From positions 2,390,291 to 2,454,290 of the forward strand of contig NZ_LR698973.1 in assembly GCF_902381825.1 (NCBI RefSeq): a stretch of 64,000 nucleotides of DNA, in the 5' to 3' direction. The notes under the pieces were generated by a model, which saw nothing but the letters and a program-made list of their open reading frames with translations, searched no databases and had not been told where the DNA came from. This DNA comes from Pseudocoprococcus catus. Lineage in GTDB: Bacteria > Bacillota > Clostridia > Lachnospirales > Lachnospiraceae. Positions 30,720-40,332 of the stretch are shown here, piece by piece (the first letter of the stretch is position 1; the number at the start of each line of letters is the position of its first letter). The position numbers were made by a program, and so were the translations under genes.

Positions 30720-30977
30720 TTATGAAATCTGCTGATGCAGATATTTCTCTTTTGTAGCCAGTCCGCCCCTTATGTGCCGTTCTGCCTTATTGACATCCAG
30801 CACTTTTCTGGTTTCTGATGCCAGAGACGGATTAATCTCTTCCAGCCTCTCTGTAATATCCTTATGTACGGTTGACTTTGAAATACCAAAACACCTGGCC
30901 GTCTGTCGTACCGTTGACTTTGTTTTGATTATGTAATAAGCCAGTTCCACTGCCCGCTCCTCGATATAATCTTTCAC
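30720..30977 (-). CDS. spoIIID: Stage III sporulation transcriptional regulator SpoIIID
   Basis: 85-residue helix-turn-helix regulator of the mother-cell programme (ERAVELAYYIIKTKSTVRQT, then FGISKSTVHKDITERL as recognition helix) with a basic C-terminal tail (NKAERHIRGGLATKEKYL) that contacts DNA. In Bacillus it is made under sigma-E and modulates the sigma-E regulon and sigK. The start is GTG 30977-30975 with GGAGG six bases upstream. Confidence 0.95.
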   Translation of the reverse strand: MKDYIEERAVELAYYIIKTKSTVRQTARCFGISKSTVHKDITERLEEINPSLASETRKVLDVNKAERHIRGGLATKEKYLHQQIS

Positions 30978-31005
30978 GAAAATCCTCCGAAGAAGCTGTT
31001 TTTAC

Positions 31006-31035
31006 AGTGTATGTCTATTTGCAGGACAAAAGACC
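31006..31035 (-). promoter_or_regulatory. Candidate sigma-E promoter of spoIIID
   Basis: On the minus strand GGTCTTTT (31035-31028), 14 bases, then CATACACT (31013-31006), close to the Bacillus sigma-E pattern (-10 CATACAnT). It fits the known sigma-E control of spoIIID; the -35 is a loose match. Confidence 0.5.
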
Positions 31036-31089
31036 AGCGATTAGAAGCTCAATATATTTTAATCCAAAAGTTTTTGACACTTTTAAAAT

Positions 31090-31845
31090 CTATTCCTTCA
31101 ACTCCAACTCAACCGGACAATGATCCGAACCGAATATCTCCTGATGAATGGAAGCAGATATCAGTCGTTCTTTTAAAGCATCTGATACGATAAAATAGTC
31201 AATTCGCCATCCGGCATTATTTTTTCGTGCGTTAAATCGATAAGACCACCAGGAATACTCCCCTGTCTTATCAGGATAAAAATAACGAAACGTATCAATA
31301 AAACCTGCTGCCAACAGTTCTGTCATCTTTGCACGTTCTTCATCTGAAAAGCCGGCATTTTTACGGTTCGTTTTCGGATTTTTAAGATCAATTTCTTCAT
31401 GTGCAACATTCAAATCTCCACACATCACAACAGGCTTCGTCTGCTCTAACGTTTTAAGATAATTTCTAAAATCATCTTCCCATTTCATACGATACGGTAA
31501 TCTGGCAAGCCCGTCCTTAGAATTCGGTGTATACACATTCACCAGATAAAACGAATCGTATTCCAAAGTAATTACCCGACCTTCTGTATCATGTTCCGCA
31601 ATATCCATTCCATATCTCACACTTAACGGCTTGATTCTTGTAAAAACAGCTGTTCCGGAATACCCTTTTCTTTCCGCATAGTTCCAATATTGTTCATACC
31701 CCGGCAAATCCAACTCAATCTGTCCTGCCTGAAGCTTTGTCTCCTGCAAGCAGAAAATATCTGCATCCAGTTCATTAAAAATATCTACAAATCCTTTACC
31801 AACAACAGCCCGAAGGCCATTCACATTCCAGGAAATTAATTTCAC
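31090..31845 (-). CDS. exoA: Exodeoxyribonuclease III / AP endonuclease
   Basis: 251-residue EEP-fold nuclease acting on abasic sites in base excision repair. Motifs are [31 protein letters not shown] and the C-terminal [11 protein letters not shown] with the catalytic Asp-His. The start is GTG 31845-31843 eight bases after GAGGAGG. Its own promoter lies upstream at 31891-31919. Confidence 0.93.
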   Translation of the reverse strand: MKLISWNVNGLRAVVGKGFVDIFNELDADIFCLQETKLQAGQIELDLPGYEQYWNYAERKGYSGTAVFTRIKPLSVRYGMDIAEHDTEGRVITLEYDSFYLVNVYTPNSKDGLARLPYRMKWEDDFRNYLKTLEQTKPVVMCGDLNVAHEEIDLKNPKTNRKNAGFSDEERAKMTELLAAGFIDTFRYFYPDKTGEYSWWSYRFNARKNNAGWRIDYFIVSDALKERLISASIHQEIFGSDHCPVELELKE

Positions 31846-31890
31846 TTTGTCATCCTCCTCATCCATCACTTTTCATTTCACGTCCACTTT

Positions 31891-31919
31891 ATTGTAGTAT
31901 GTTTTTGGAGGATTGACAA
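31891..31919 (-). promoter_or_regulatory. Sigma-A promoter of exoA
   Basis: Minus-strand TTGTCA (31919-31914), 17-base spacer, TACAAT (31896-31891), about 45 bases before the GTG start. Confidence 0.75.
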
Positions 31920-32052
31920 GCCGCCTCTTATTCATCGCTCTTTGGCGGGTGTTAAAAAACATCATTCTGTGAAATTACTTTCTTAGGTACCTCAAAAATG
32001 CTTTCTATTTCACGAAATTGAAAGCCTGTCTCCTTATACCATCTGAGTATAC

Positions 32053-32074
32053 AAAAAAGGCCGGTTTCCCGACC
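32053..32074 (-). terminator. Orphan terminator-like hairpin
   Basis: On the minus strand GGTCGG-GAAA-CCGGCC (one G-U) is followed by TTTTTTG. No gene lies upstream of it on that strand before the DUF554 gene, which points the other way. The gap 31846-32215 otherwise holds only the exoA promoter. It may end a short untranslated RNA or antisense transcript, or mark a deleted gene. Confidence 0.6.
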
Positions 32075-32215
32075 TCTTTATATTAAATATCAATACCGCG
32101 CCTCAAGCAAAAGACAACTTACAAAATTGTAGGAACCCAGACATTTTTTCTTTACTGTTTTCCTGAAAATGTGCTAAACTATACCAGTATTTTTTTAGAA
32201 AGAAGGTTTTTATCA

Positions 32216-32947
32216 ATGCCCATAGGTATCATCATCAACGCATTATGCATCTTCGTGGGTGGCTTTATCGGCCTTTTCGCCCGAAATTTTATCAGCGAAC
32301 GTATCATCACCAACCTGAATATGATTTTTGGACTTTGCTCCATGGGAATGGGTATCAGCTCAATTGTCCTTATGGAAAATATGCCTGCGGTTATTTTTGC
32401 ACTTATCCTCGGAACCGGCATCGGTCTGGCCATTCATTTAGGGGATAAAATCCGTGCAGGCGCCCTGATGATGGAAAAAGCGTCTTCCAGAATTGTCAAA
32501 AGCAGTCCTTCTGCTCTTGATAGAAAGGAATTTACGGAAACGCTGATTACCATCATCGTCATTTTTGTTGCCAGCGGTACAGGCATCTATGGCTCTATTG
32601 TCTCTGGCATGACCGGTGATCACAGCATTATGATTGCAAAATCTATCCTTGATCTATTCACAGCCATTATCTTCTCCTGTACCCTTGGCAGTGTTGTTTC
32701 ATTGATCGCGATTCCGCAGTTTATCCTGTTTATGACATTATTTCTTCTGGCCGGTGTCATCTATCCTCTGACAACCCCTGCGATGATCAATGATTTCAAA
32801 GCTGTGGGTGGATTTTTCATGCTGGCAGCCGGTTTCCGTATGAACAAAGTAACAAACTTTCCAACAGCGGATATGATTCCTGCTATGATCCTGATCATGC
32901 CTTTCAGCTGGATCTGGAGCAGCTTTATCCTTCCGTTGGTGTCTTAA
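32216..32947 (+). CDS. DUF554 family membrane protein (YdfK-like)
   Basis: 243-residue integral membrane protein with about seven hydrophobic helices, beginning MPIGIIINALCIFVGGFIG. DUF554 proteins have a Gly-rich transporter-like core but no established substrate. ATG 32216 is chosen over the in-frame start at 32171 because GAAGG lies nine bases upstream and the family begins at this Met-Pro. It is followed after 121 bases by the lipid kinase gene on the same strand. Confidence 0.85.
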   Translation: MPIGIIINALCIFVGGFIGLFARNFISERIITNLNMIFGLCSMGMGISSIVLMENMPAVIFALILGTGIGLAIHLGDKIRAGALMMEKASSRIVKSSPSALDRKEFTETLITIIVIFVASGTGIYGSIVSGMTGDHSIMIAKSILDLFTAIIFSCTLGSVVSLIAIPQFILFMTLFLLAGVIYPLTTPAMINDFKAVGGFFMLAAGFRMNKVTNFPTADMIPAMILIMPFSWIWSSFILPLVS

Positions 32948-33068
32948 GTCAACAAAAACCCACAAAATACGACTATTCAGGTGCCCCAGAATTTGATACA
33001 ATAAATCCATACGGAACTTTACATGCGATTTCATATAAGTTCATCAATGAATGGATTCGAGGGATATA

Positions 33069-34010
33069 ATGATTTATTTTATCGTGAATATTACAGCCAG
33101 AACCGGCAAAAGCCGTGCCATCTGGATGGAAATGAAAGAAATATTAGAAAATCGAAGCATAGAATACAAGGCTTTTCAGACCAGATACGCCGGTCATGCC
33201 ACCGATCTGGCACGGAAGATTTCTTCTCTTCCCGAGGACAGGATTTATCTGATCACCGTGGGCGGTGACGGCACTTTAAACGAAGTGATTAACGGAATCA
33301 CCGATTTTTCACGCATTGTACTGGGTATTCTTCCTATTGGTTCCGGCAATGATTTTGCCAGAGGCATGGGTGTTTCCAAAGACACGCTGTCCAATCTGGA
33401 ACAAATGCTGGATTTGATTGAATCAGCCTCAGAAGGCACTGCCATTGACCTGGGTGAAGTCTCCTGCGAAGCATTGGATACACCGAAATATTTTGCCATC
33501 AGCTCCGGTGCCGGCCTGGATGCTATTGTCTGCAAGAAGGCGCTGCATTCCAGGCTTAAGAAGTTTCTGAACCAACTGCATCTCGGGAAGCTGACCTATC
33601 TTCTGCTGACAATTGAGTCTTTGTTCTCCATGACCACCTGCGATGCCGACATTATTTTTAATCATGGTGAAGCAATGCATGTCAGCCGTATGATCTTTTC
33701 CGCCGGTATGAATCTGCGGGCCGAAGGCGGCGGTGTACCTATGGCACCGGATGCTGTCCCTGATGATGGGATGCTGTGCCTTGCCATGGCCCACGATGTG
33801 CCCAAATGGCTGACATTTTTCCTGCTGCCATTTCTCGTTGCAGGCAAGCAGAAATATATCAGCGTCTTTGACTGCATTCCATTTAAAGAATGCACGCTGC
33901 ATCTTTCCAGTCCCATGACCGTTCATGCGGATGGTGAATACTGCGGTGAAAATACAACCATTACATACAAATGCCTCCCGGGAAAACTGCATTTTCTGAA
34001 AATATCGTAG
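33069..34010 (+). CDS. Diacylglycerol kinase-family lipid kinase (YegS/DagK type)
   Basis: 313-residue kinase. The nucleotide-binding VGGDGTLNEVING (GGDGT at about 65-69), PIGSGNDFARG and the C-terminal VHADGEY motif define the DAGK catalytic family. It probably recycles diacylglycerol to phosphatidic acid, or acts on another lipid. ATG 33069 has GAGGG close upstream. Terminator at 34050-34077. Confidence 0.9.
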   Translation: MIYFIVNITARTGKSRAIWMEMKEILENRSIEYKAFQTRYAGHATDLARKISSLPEDRIYLITVGGDGTLNEVINGITDFSRIVLGILPIGSGNDFARGMGVSKDTLSNLEQMLDLIESASEGTAIDLGEVSCEALDTPKYFAISSGAGLDAIVCKKALHSRLKKFLNQLHLGKLTYLLLTIESLFSMTTCDADIIFNHGEAMHVSRMIFSAGMNLRAEGGGVPMAPDAVPDDGMLCLAMAHDVPKWLTFFLLPFLVAGKQKYISVFDCIPFKECTLHLSSPMTVHADGEYCGENTTITYKCLPGKLHFLKIS

Positions 34011-34049
34011 CTGCTGAATTTCGCAGCCACCAAACATTTTCAAAATTTA

Positions 34050-34077
34050 CAGTGTCTCGAGAGGCACTTTTCTTTTT
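34050..34077 (+). terminator. Terminator after the lipid kinase gene
   Basis: AGTGTCTC pairs with GAGGCACT (one G-U) over a tight turn and runs into TTTTCTTTTT. It separates this gene from the convergent Na+-dependent transporter. Confidence 0.85.
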
Positions 34078-34137
34078 ATAAATGCTGCATCGACAATGGC
34101 ACATCTCTCATCTGGCAGATGCACCGACACAGATTTT

Positions 34138-35493
34138 CTATATCAGTCCCTGAATTAAGATAATCAGGATCAGGATTGGCAGCAATGTCATAAAATACCA
34201 CTTCAATTTGCCCGACATTTTCATGCCTTTTCCCCGATTCACTTCTTCAAGATAGTTGTCAAATCCCCATCCGCATCTGCTCACACAGAACAATAAGTAG
34301 ACCAGTGAACCACCCGGCAGCAAAATATTGCTGACAAGAAAATCCTCTGTATCCAAAACATCTCTTCCCCCGATCAAATGCAGGTCGCTCCAGATATTAT
34401 AGCCGAATACACAAGGCAGACTGGCGATCAGAATAAGGATTCCATTAAAAAGAACGGCCTTTTTACGGCTCCAGCCAAAGTTGTCAATGCATCCTGCGAT
34501 CAGGTTCTCAAATACAGCGATGACCGTCGAAAAGCTGGCAAAGGTCATAAACAGGAAAAATAATGTTCCCCACAGACGGCCGCCCGCCATATTCACAAAG
34601 ACATTCGGCAATGTCACAAAGATCAGTGACGGACCTGCATCCGGTTGAATCCCAAATGAGAAACATGCCGGGAAAATAATCAGACCTGACATCAATGCAA
34701 CAAAGGTATCAAGGCCGCAAATTCTCACAGATTCTCCGGTGAGGGTTCTGCCGTTTGGCATATAACTGCCGAAAATCTCCATGGCACCGATACCAAGACT
34801 CAGGGTGAAAAAAGCCTGATTCATGGCTGCTGTGATCACTTTGCCGATTCCTACATCCGCTGCACGCTTAAAATCCGGCAAAAGATAAAAACGCAAACCT
34901 TCGCCGGAATCCGGAAGCACCAGGCTGTGTACTGCCAGCACGATGATCAGTACAAGGAGGGCTGACATCATAATCTTGGAAATTCTCTCAAGACCATTCT
35001 GCAGACCAAAACTGCAAACAATAAATCCTGCAACGACTGTAATCGCCATGAATACTGCCATTTCAACAGGATTTGCCAACAGGTTTGAAAAGGCACCGCC
35101 TACAGCATCGGCATCCATTCCGCTTTTGAAACTGCCGGTTATGAATTTGACAAAGTAACTCAGCATCCATCCTGAAACGGTTGTATAATACATCATCAAC
35201 AGCACGCAGCCGATCATACAAAACCAACCGTGAATATGCCATTTCTGGCCATCTTTCTCCAGTGCTTTATAAGCCTGGACTGCACTCTTCTTACCTGCAC
35301 GTCCTACTGCCAATTCCATCGTCAAAACCGGCACACCCATGCAAAGCAGGAATATCAGGTAAAACAAGACGAAAACACCACCGCCGTTTTGTCCTGCCAC
35401 ATATGGGAAGCGCCACACATTGCCAATACCGATGGCACAGCCCGCGCTTACCAGAATAAATCCCAATCGGGACTGAAAATTTTCTCTATTCAT
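34138..35493 (-). CDS. Sodium-dependent transporter, NSS (SNF) family
   Basis: 451-residue secondary transporter with about 11-12 membrane helices of the LeuT fold. The N-terminal signature SAGCAIGIGNVWRFPYVAGQ, with the unwound Na+-binding first helix, is plain. Likely substrates are amino acids, as for bacterial TnaT/MhsT. ATG 35493 is chosen because homologues start with the short MNRENFQSRLGF; an extension to 35556 overlaps the hairpin at 35524-35567. Confidence 0.92.
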   Translation of the reverse strand: MNRENFQSRLGFILVSAGCAIGIGNVWRFPYVAGQNGGGVFVLFYLIFLLCMGVPVLTMELAVGRAGKKSAVQAYKALEKDGQKWHIHGWFCMIGCVLLMMYYTTVSGWMLSYFVKFITGSFKSGMDADAVGGAFSNLLANPVEMAVFMAITVVAGFIVCSFGLQNGLERISKIMMSALLVLIIVLAVHSLVLPDSGEGLRFYLLPDFKRAADVGIGKVITAAMNQAFFTLSLGIGAMEIFGSYMPNGRTLTGESVRICGLDTFVALMSGLIIFPACFSFGIQPDAGPSLIFVTLPNVFVNMAGGRLWGTLFFLFMTFASFSTVIAVFENLIAGCIDNFGWSRKKAVLFNGILILIASLPCVFGYNIWSDLHLIGGRDVLDTEDFLVSNILLPGGSLVYLLFCVSRCGWGFDNYLEEVNRGKGMKMSGKLKWYFMTLLPILILIILIQGLI

Positions 35494-35523
35494 ACTTCTA
35501 TTTTCCCTAAATAAACAGCATAA

Positions 35524-35567
35524 GAGCTGCCTCTGAATCGTAATATGGTTATTCATCAGGGCAGCTC
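35524..35567 (-). terminator. Hairpin between metY and the NSS transporter gene
   Basis: GAGCTGCC (35524-35531) and GGCAGCTC (35560-35567) are perfect arms, extended by CTGA/TCAG on the minus strand, followed by a moderately T-rich tract. It probably ends the metY transcript partially; no separate promoter for the transporter is evident, so read-through is possible. Confidence 0.6.
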
Positions 35568-35591
35568 CTGCCTCTTTCTCTCTAACTACTC

Positions 35592-36881
35592 TTATTCTTC
35601 AATCTGAGCCAGTGCCTGCGCCAGGTCTGCGATGAGGTCTTCTTTATCCTCAAGACCGCATGAAATACGCACAAGGCCTGCCGGTACACCTGCTGCCGCT
35701 AACTGCTCATCACTCATCTGACGATGCGTGGATGTTGCAGGATTCAGACAGCATGTTCTGGCATCAGCCACATGTGTCTCAATAGCTGCCAGTTTCAGAT
35801 GCTTCATAAATGTCTCTGCTGCTTTACGGCCGCCCTTTAACTCAAAGGAAACAACACCACAGCCGCCCTTTGGCATATACTTCATAGCACGTTCGTGGTA
35901 TTTATCACTCTCAAGGCCCGGATAATTCACATAAGCCACCTGCGGCTGCTTCTCAAGGAATTCGGCCACAGCCTGACCATTCTCCACATGACGCGGCATA
36001 CGCACATGCAGGGATTCCAAACCGAGATTCAGGATAAATGCATGCTGCGGAGACTGGATGCATCCAAGATCTCTCATGAGCTGTGCTGTACACTTTGTGA
36101 TAAAAGCGCCCTCTTTGCCGAACTTCTCAGCATAGGTGATGCCATGATAAGAATCATCCGGTGTACAAAGTCCCGGGAACTTCTCAGCATTGGCCATCCA
36201 GTCAAAATTACCGCTGTCAACAATAGCACCGCCCACAGCTGCACCGTGGCCGTCCATGTACTTCGTCGTGGAATGTGTCACAATATCTGCGCCCCATTCA
36301 ATCGGACGGCAGTTGACCGGTGTCGGAAATGTATTGTCCACGATCAGCGGCACATGATGGGCATGGGCTGCCTTCGCAAACTTCTCGATATCAAGAACAG
36401 TCAGTGCCGGATTGGCGATGGTTTCACCGAAAACAGCCTTTGTGTTCTCTTTGAATGCCGCATTCAGTTCTTCTTCTGTGCAATCCGGAGAAACAAATGT
36501 TGCCTCAATGCCCATCTTCGCCATTGTCACGGAAATCAGATTGAATGTACCGCCGTAAATGGATGAAGATGATACGATATGATCACCCGCCTGACAGATA
36601 TTAAACAGTGCAAAAAAGTTGGCTGCCTGTCCTGAAGATGTCAGCATTGCTGCTGTACCGCCTTCCATGTCTGCAATCTTGGCTGCAACATAATCATTTG
36701 TCGGATTCTGAAGCCTTGTGTAAAAATAACCGGATGCCTCCAAATCAAATAACTTACCCATGTCTTCACTTGTATCGTACTTGAAAGTGGTGGACTGTAC
36801 AATCGGGATCTGTCTCGGTTCACCATTGCCAGGTCTATAGCCTGACTGAACACATTTTGTATTCATTTTGTAATCACTCAT
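35592..36881 (-). CDS. metY: O-acetylhomoserine sulfhydrylase / aminocarboxypropyltransferase
   Basis: 429-residue Cys/Met-metabolism PLP enzyme that makes homocysteine from O-acetylhomoserine and sulfide. The PLP lysine is in THSTTKYMDGHG; other family marks are the TSSGQAANFFAL and SSSIYGGTFNL loops. The length and the N-terminus TKCVQSGYRPGNGEPRQIPI match MetY rather than MetB/MetC. No S-box or other riboswitch was seen in the 75 bases upstream. Confidence 0.93.
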   Translation of the reverse strand: MSDYKMNTKCVQSGYRPGNGEPRQIPIVQSTTFKYDTSEDMGKLFDLEASGYFYTRLQNPTNDYVAAKIADMEGGTAAMLTSSGQAANFFALFNICQAGDHIVSSSSIYGGTFNLISVTMAKMGIEATFVSPDCTEEELNAAFKENTKAVFGETIANPALTVLDIEKFAKAAHAHHVPLIVDNTFPTPVNCRPIEWGADIVTHSTTKYMDGHGAAVGGAIVDSGNFDWMANAEKFPGLCTPDDSYHGITYAEKFGKEGAFITKCTAQLMRDLGCIQSPQHAFILNLGLESLHVRMPRHVENGQAVAEFLEKQPQVAYVNYPGLESDKYHERAMKYMPKGGCGVVSFELKGGRKAAETFMKHLKLAAIETHVADARTCCLNPATSTHRQMSDEQLAAAGVPAGLVRISCGLEDKEDLIADLAQALAQIEE

Positions 36882-36918
36882 ACTTATACCTACCTTTTTC
36901 TAACAAAACATCCCTTTT

Positions 36919-36947
36919 ATTGTATCACTTCCAATAGCAGACTACAA
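36919..36947 (-). promoter_or_regulatory. Probable promoter of metY
   Basis: Minus-strand TTGTAG (36947-36942), 17-base spacer, TACAAT (36924-36919). Confidence 0.6.
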
Positions 36948-36956
36948 TGAAAACCA

Positions 36957-38453
36957 TTATAAATCATAAAGTTTGTTATATTTTTCTGTCAGATAATCCG
37001 TATAAACTGTCGGATCAAAATCACCGCAGGCATTCTTCACGATTTCACCCGGAGTCAGCAGGCTTCCATACTGATGGACCTTCTCTTTCAGCCATGCAGA
37101 TACCCCTGTCAGTTTACCTGCACGTACTTCATCCCATACAGGGAAATCCTTTTCCATATTGCAAAGCATCTGCGCACCATAGGCACTGCCGAGGGCATAG
37201 GATGGAAAATACCCGAAAGAACCGCCGGACCAATGGGAATCCTGCAGACATCCTCTCCTGTCATCCGGCACATCCACACCAAGATATTCTTTATAAAGAC
37301 GATTCCAAACCTCAGGAATATCCTTCACTTCAAGACTGCCGTCAATAAGCTGCTTCTCAATCTCGTAACGCACCATCACATGCAAAGAATAGGTAAGCTC
37401 ATCAGCCTCTGTTCGAATCAATGATGGCTGTACTTTATTCACCGCACGGTACATCTGCTCTGCTGTCACATGCTTTAACTGTTCTGGGAAAAATTCCTGC
37501 ATTTTCGGGAAAATTGCTTTCACAAAAGGCAGTGACCGTCCGATAATATTCTCATAGAATCTGGACTGACTCTCATGAACCCCCATGGATACACCGCCGG
37601 TCAGACAGGTATATTGCAGGTCATCACGGATACCTAACTCATATTTGGCATGACCGCCTTCATGAATCACAGAATACATGGAATCCACTACATTATCCTC
37701 TTTGTAATTGGTTGTGATACGCACATCTTTATTATTAAATTCCAGCGTAAAAGGGTGCTCTGTCTCGCCGATGGTACAGTGACCTCTGTCCAGTTCCATC
37801 ACTTCCATCAGATAGTCAGAAAACTTTCTCTGAATATCTACCGGATAATGCAGATGCAGAAAACTGTCATCAATCTGCGGTTTCTCACCGATGGCATGAA
37901 TAAGGGGTACCAGACGCTCCCGGACTGTCTCAAAGAATGTATCCAGAAAGGCCATATCCGCACCACGCTCATATTCATCCAGCAGTGCATCATACGGCTT
38001 TTTGCTGCTGTCATAATAACCTGCAAACTTCCGGTTATAGGCAACCAGTTTCTCCAGTATCGGGGCAAAAAGCGTAAAATCACTGGTCTCCTTTGCCCTG
38101 TGCCATACATCACTGGCTTCATTCGTCAGCATAGCATAATCCATATATTCATCCGCCGGAATTCTGGACAAACGGTCATAACTTCTCTTCAATTCTTCCA
38201 CCTGTCTCTGCTCCACAAAAGACAGATTCTCCTTCTGATCCGCCAAAAACGCCAGTAATTCTCCTGTTTCCGGTGCTGTCATCAACTTCTGGCTCTCTCC
38301 TGCCAAAATACCAAGGGCCACACCTCTGCCCTCCGAAGTATCCTTCGGTGCCACTGTCACACTATCCAGATACAAAGACGATGATGCTGTCTGATAAGCA
38401 TATAACTTCTTCTGAAGCAGGCCAAGCTGCTCTAATGCACTTTTTAACTCCAT
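36957..38453 (-). CDS. M32 family carboxypeptidase
   Basis: 498-residue zinc carboxypeptidase related to thermostable carboxypeptidase 1. The HExxH motif appears as VIHEGGHAKYELG, with downstream ESQSRFYENIIGRS (third ligand Glu) and the C-terminal GSFGYFPSYALGSAYGAQ, both family-specific. It is cytosolic, without a signal peptide, and releases C-terminal residues from peptides. AAAAGGAG precedes ATG 38453. Confidence 0.93.
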   Translation of the reverse strand: MELKSALEQLGLLQKKLYAYQTASSSLYLDSVTVAPKDTSEGRGVALGILAGESQKLMTAPETGELLAFLADQKENLSFVEQRQVEELKRSYDRLSRIPADEYMDYAMLTNEASDVWHRAKETSDFTLFAPILEKLVAYNRKFAGYYDSSKKPYDALLDEYERGADMAFLDTFFETVRERLVPLIHAIGEKPQIDDSFLHLHYPVDIQRKFSDYLMEVMELDRGHCTIGETEHPFTLEFNNKDVRITTNYKEDNVVDSMYSVIHEGGHAKYELGIRDDLQYTCLTGGVSMGVHESQSRFYENIIGRSLPFVKAIFPKMQEFFPEQLKHVTAEQMYRAVNKVQPSLIRTEADELTYSLHVMVRYEIEKQLIDGSLEVKDIPEVWNRLYKEYLGVDVPDDRRGCLQDSHWSGGSFGYFPSYALGSAYGAQMLCNMEKDFPVWDEVRAGKLTGVSAWLKEKVHQYGSLLTPGEIVKNACGDFDPTVYTDYLTEKYNKLYDL

Positions 38454-38546
38454 GTTCTGCAGACTCCTTTTAATATTTTTAATTTTGGATTTCTAACTGT
38501 AAATCCTTTATATTCTTTCATCTATCCTTGCAAATAGCTGTTTGCC

Positions 38547-39428
38547 TTATTTCGTAAACTTCGAATGACTCAGGAAATTCTCACTCTTGATGGTTTTCAG
38601 CATAGATTCCGCATTCAGATCAAAGGCTTTCTGCGGCCATCCGCCCTTCTTCTCCGGTCTCCAGAACACCGCTTCCATGGCTTTTAACTGCTCTTCCGGT
38701 GTCTCATTATCTCTGATAATCTCCAGAATCCTGCTCTTCGCAGCAGTCAGACCATCTTCAAACCACTGCCACAATTCCGGTGTTGCCTCACCCACTTCTC
38801 CGTGATGAGTCAGCCATAACTTCTTTGCCCCGCTGTTTCTGCAACTGTCAATACTCTTCATCGCTTCTTCACAGCTGACAAGGAACTGCGGCATATAATC
38901 ATCCTCCGTATTGATGCTGCCGATGGTTTCGGAAGCCAGAAGATCATGGCCATCGATCAGATACGACAGGCAATCCTTTGTATGTCCAACGGTCTTAATT
39001 GACTGCACACAGACATCTCCCACATTAATCGTTTCGCCGCCAATCAGCATCTGATCCAACTGTATCGCACGTGTTGAATAGTCATCTGGCAGTGCCGTGC
39101 CGTTTAACTGTGCAGCACTGGCTGAAAGTTCACGAATCAGCCGCTTAGCCGACAACTTTGAAAAGACGCGCCCGGCATAGGCTGCACCAAATACCATGGC
39201 ATCCGGCCAATACTTCTTGATCACTGGCAGGGCTCCTACATGATCATAGTGGGAATGGGTCAGAAAAACTGCATCTATCGGTCTGTCCCCGATAATCTCT
39301 TTAATCTTTTCAACCGTTTTCTCACCATACCAGGCCATACCCGGATCAAATAATACAGTATTCCTTTTACCCACCGCCAGATGGCAGGAGCCCAATATCT
39401 CATCATTTAAATAATAAAACTGACTCAT
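38547..39428 (-). CDS. MBL-fold metallohydrolase
   Basis: 293-residue metallo-beta-lactamase-fold hydrolase. The zinc motif is THSHYDHVGALP, followed by VGHTKDCLSYLI and LTHHGEVGE, giving the His/Asp set of a glyoxalase II-like enzyme. Substrate unknown. It is 93 bases downstream of the Nudix gene start side and on the same strand, probably in its own unit. Confidence 0.85.
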   Translation of the reverse strand: MSQFYYLNDEILGSCHLAVGKRNTVLFDPGMAWYGEKTVEKIKEIIGDRPIDAVFLTHSHYDHVGALPVIKKYWPDAMVFGAAYAGRVFSKLSAKRLIRELSASAAQLNGTALPDDYSTRAIQLDQMLIGGETINVGDVCVQSIKTVGHTKDCLSYLIDGHDLLASETIGSINTEDDYMPQFLVSCEEAMKSIDSCRNSGAKKLWLTHHGEVGEATPELWQWFEDGLTAAKSRILEIIRDNETPEEQLKAMEAVFWRPEKKGGWPQKAFDLNAESMLKTIKSENFLSHSKFTK

Positions 39429-39486
39429 TTCTAGTATCCCCTTTTATCAATATTTTTATCAACAACTATTCAGTCATATTGATTCA

Positions 39487-40128
39487 TCATTTGTCTTTCA
39501 TTTCTACAAATCCCAGCGGATCGCCCTCTGACTTCAGGAAATGCAGCAGCATATACGCACACATCATGGCAACATTCTCTTCTTTTAAAATACGGCGCAC
39601 CTCTTTTTTATCTGCCAGCACAACCTGAATGTCCTCTGAGCTTTCCTCAAACCGGTTATCCGGCACACCGGAAGCATAGCCATAGACCATTCCACAGGCT
39701 TCATCCGTCATACCGACTGTTGTAAATCTCGGCTTTGTATACATATCATCCGCCAGAACCACCTTAAGATGTAATCCTGTCTCCTCATGAAACTCTCTCA
39801 CAGCAGCATCCGTCATTGCTTCCCCAGGCTCCACCAAACCGGCCGGAAATTCATAAACATAATCGCCAAGCGGATACCGATACTGCCGCACCAGCACAAC
39901 TCTGTCCTTTTGTTCACCGTACACACTGTAAATACTGACCCCATCCGGTTCGTTTCTATGTGTCACAGCCTTTAAATCCGTCACCGATTTGGCACGGGAA
40001 GCCACATAATACTCCGAAGCCTCTCCATTGCGGTGACGCACATCCATACAAAACAAATTCAGAAAACGATGGTGGGTTTCCTGAATAATTTTCGTTATTC
40101 TTTTTTGATTATTTTTTTCTATTTTCAT
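39487..40128 (-). CDS. Nudix hydrolase (ADP-ribose pyrophosphatase-like)
   Basis: 213-residue hydrolase. The Nudix box reads GLVEPGEAMTDAAVREFHEETGL, whose metal-binding core is REFHEETG; the preceding VVLVRQYRYPLGDYVYEFPAG is typical of ADP-sugar pyrophosphatases (NudF type). It probably cleaves ADP-ribose or related nucleotide sugars. ATG 40128 has only a weak ribosome binding site. Confidence 0.88.
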   Translation of the reverse strand: MKIEKNNQKRITKIIQETHHRFLNLFCMDVRHRNGEASEYYVASRAKSVTDLKAVTHRNEPDGVSIYSVYGEQKDRVVLVRQYRYPLGDYVYEFPAGLVEPGEAMTDAAVREFHEETGLHLKVVLADDMYTKPRFTTVGMTDEACGMVYGYASGVPDNRFEESSEDIQVVLADKKEVRRILKEENVAMMCAYMLLHFLKSEGDPLGFVEMKDK

Positions 40129-40265
40129 AAATACTCAGCCTTTATAACCACCAGTCATTTTACCTGTTTGCTGCTTGCAAGATGCCATCATCAATATTTT
40201 TAACTCTATATTTTCAATTCATCTATAAATTATATGATACCATACATGTGCGTTTTTAACAATTT

Positions 40266-40328
40266 AAATAAACCATTCATTTCAGACAAACAAATTTATC
40301 TCTGTATGCTGAAATGAATGGTTTATTT
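40266..40328 (-). terminator. Perfect 20-base inverted repeat, probable terminator of the ABC exporter operon
   Basis: Arms 40266-40285 and 40309-40328 are exact reverse complements (left arm AAATAAACCATTCATTTCAG) around a 23-base loop. It begins five bases past the stop of the exporter gene at 40333. The A+T-rich base of the stem gives U-runs on both strands, so it could stop transcripts from both sides. Confidence 0.75.
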
Positions 40329-40332
40329 TAGT

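Noticed and set aside
31913..31918. TTGACA on the plus strand as a promoter toward DUF554
   Set aside because: No -10 box at a proper distance; the same bases on the minus strand form the -35 of exoA with a good -10.
33429..34043. Minus-strand open frame opposite the lipid kinase
   Set aside because: Shadow of the kinase reading frame; no family resemblance and no start signal.
35895..36566. Long plus-strand open frame opposite metY
   Set aside because: It is antisense to a full-length conserved enzyme, has Cys/His-rich non-protein-like composition and no ribosome binding site.
36882..36956. S-box or other methionine riboswitch before metY
   Set aside because: The upstream gap is only 75 bases and contains just a promoter and ribosome binding site.
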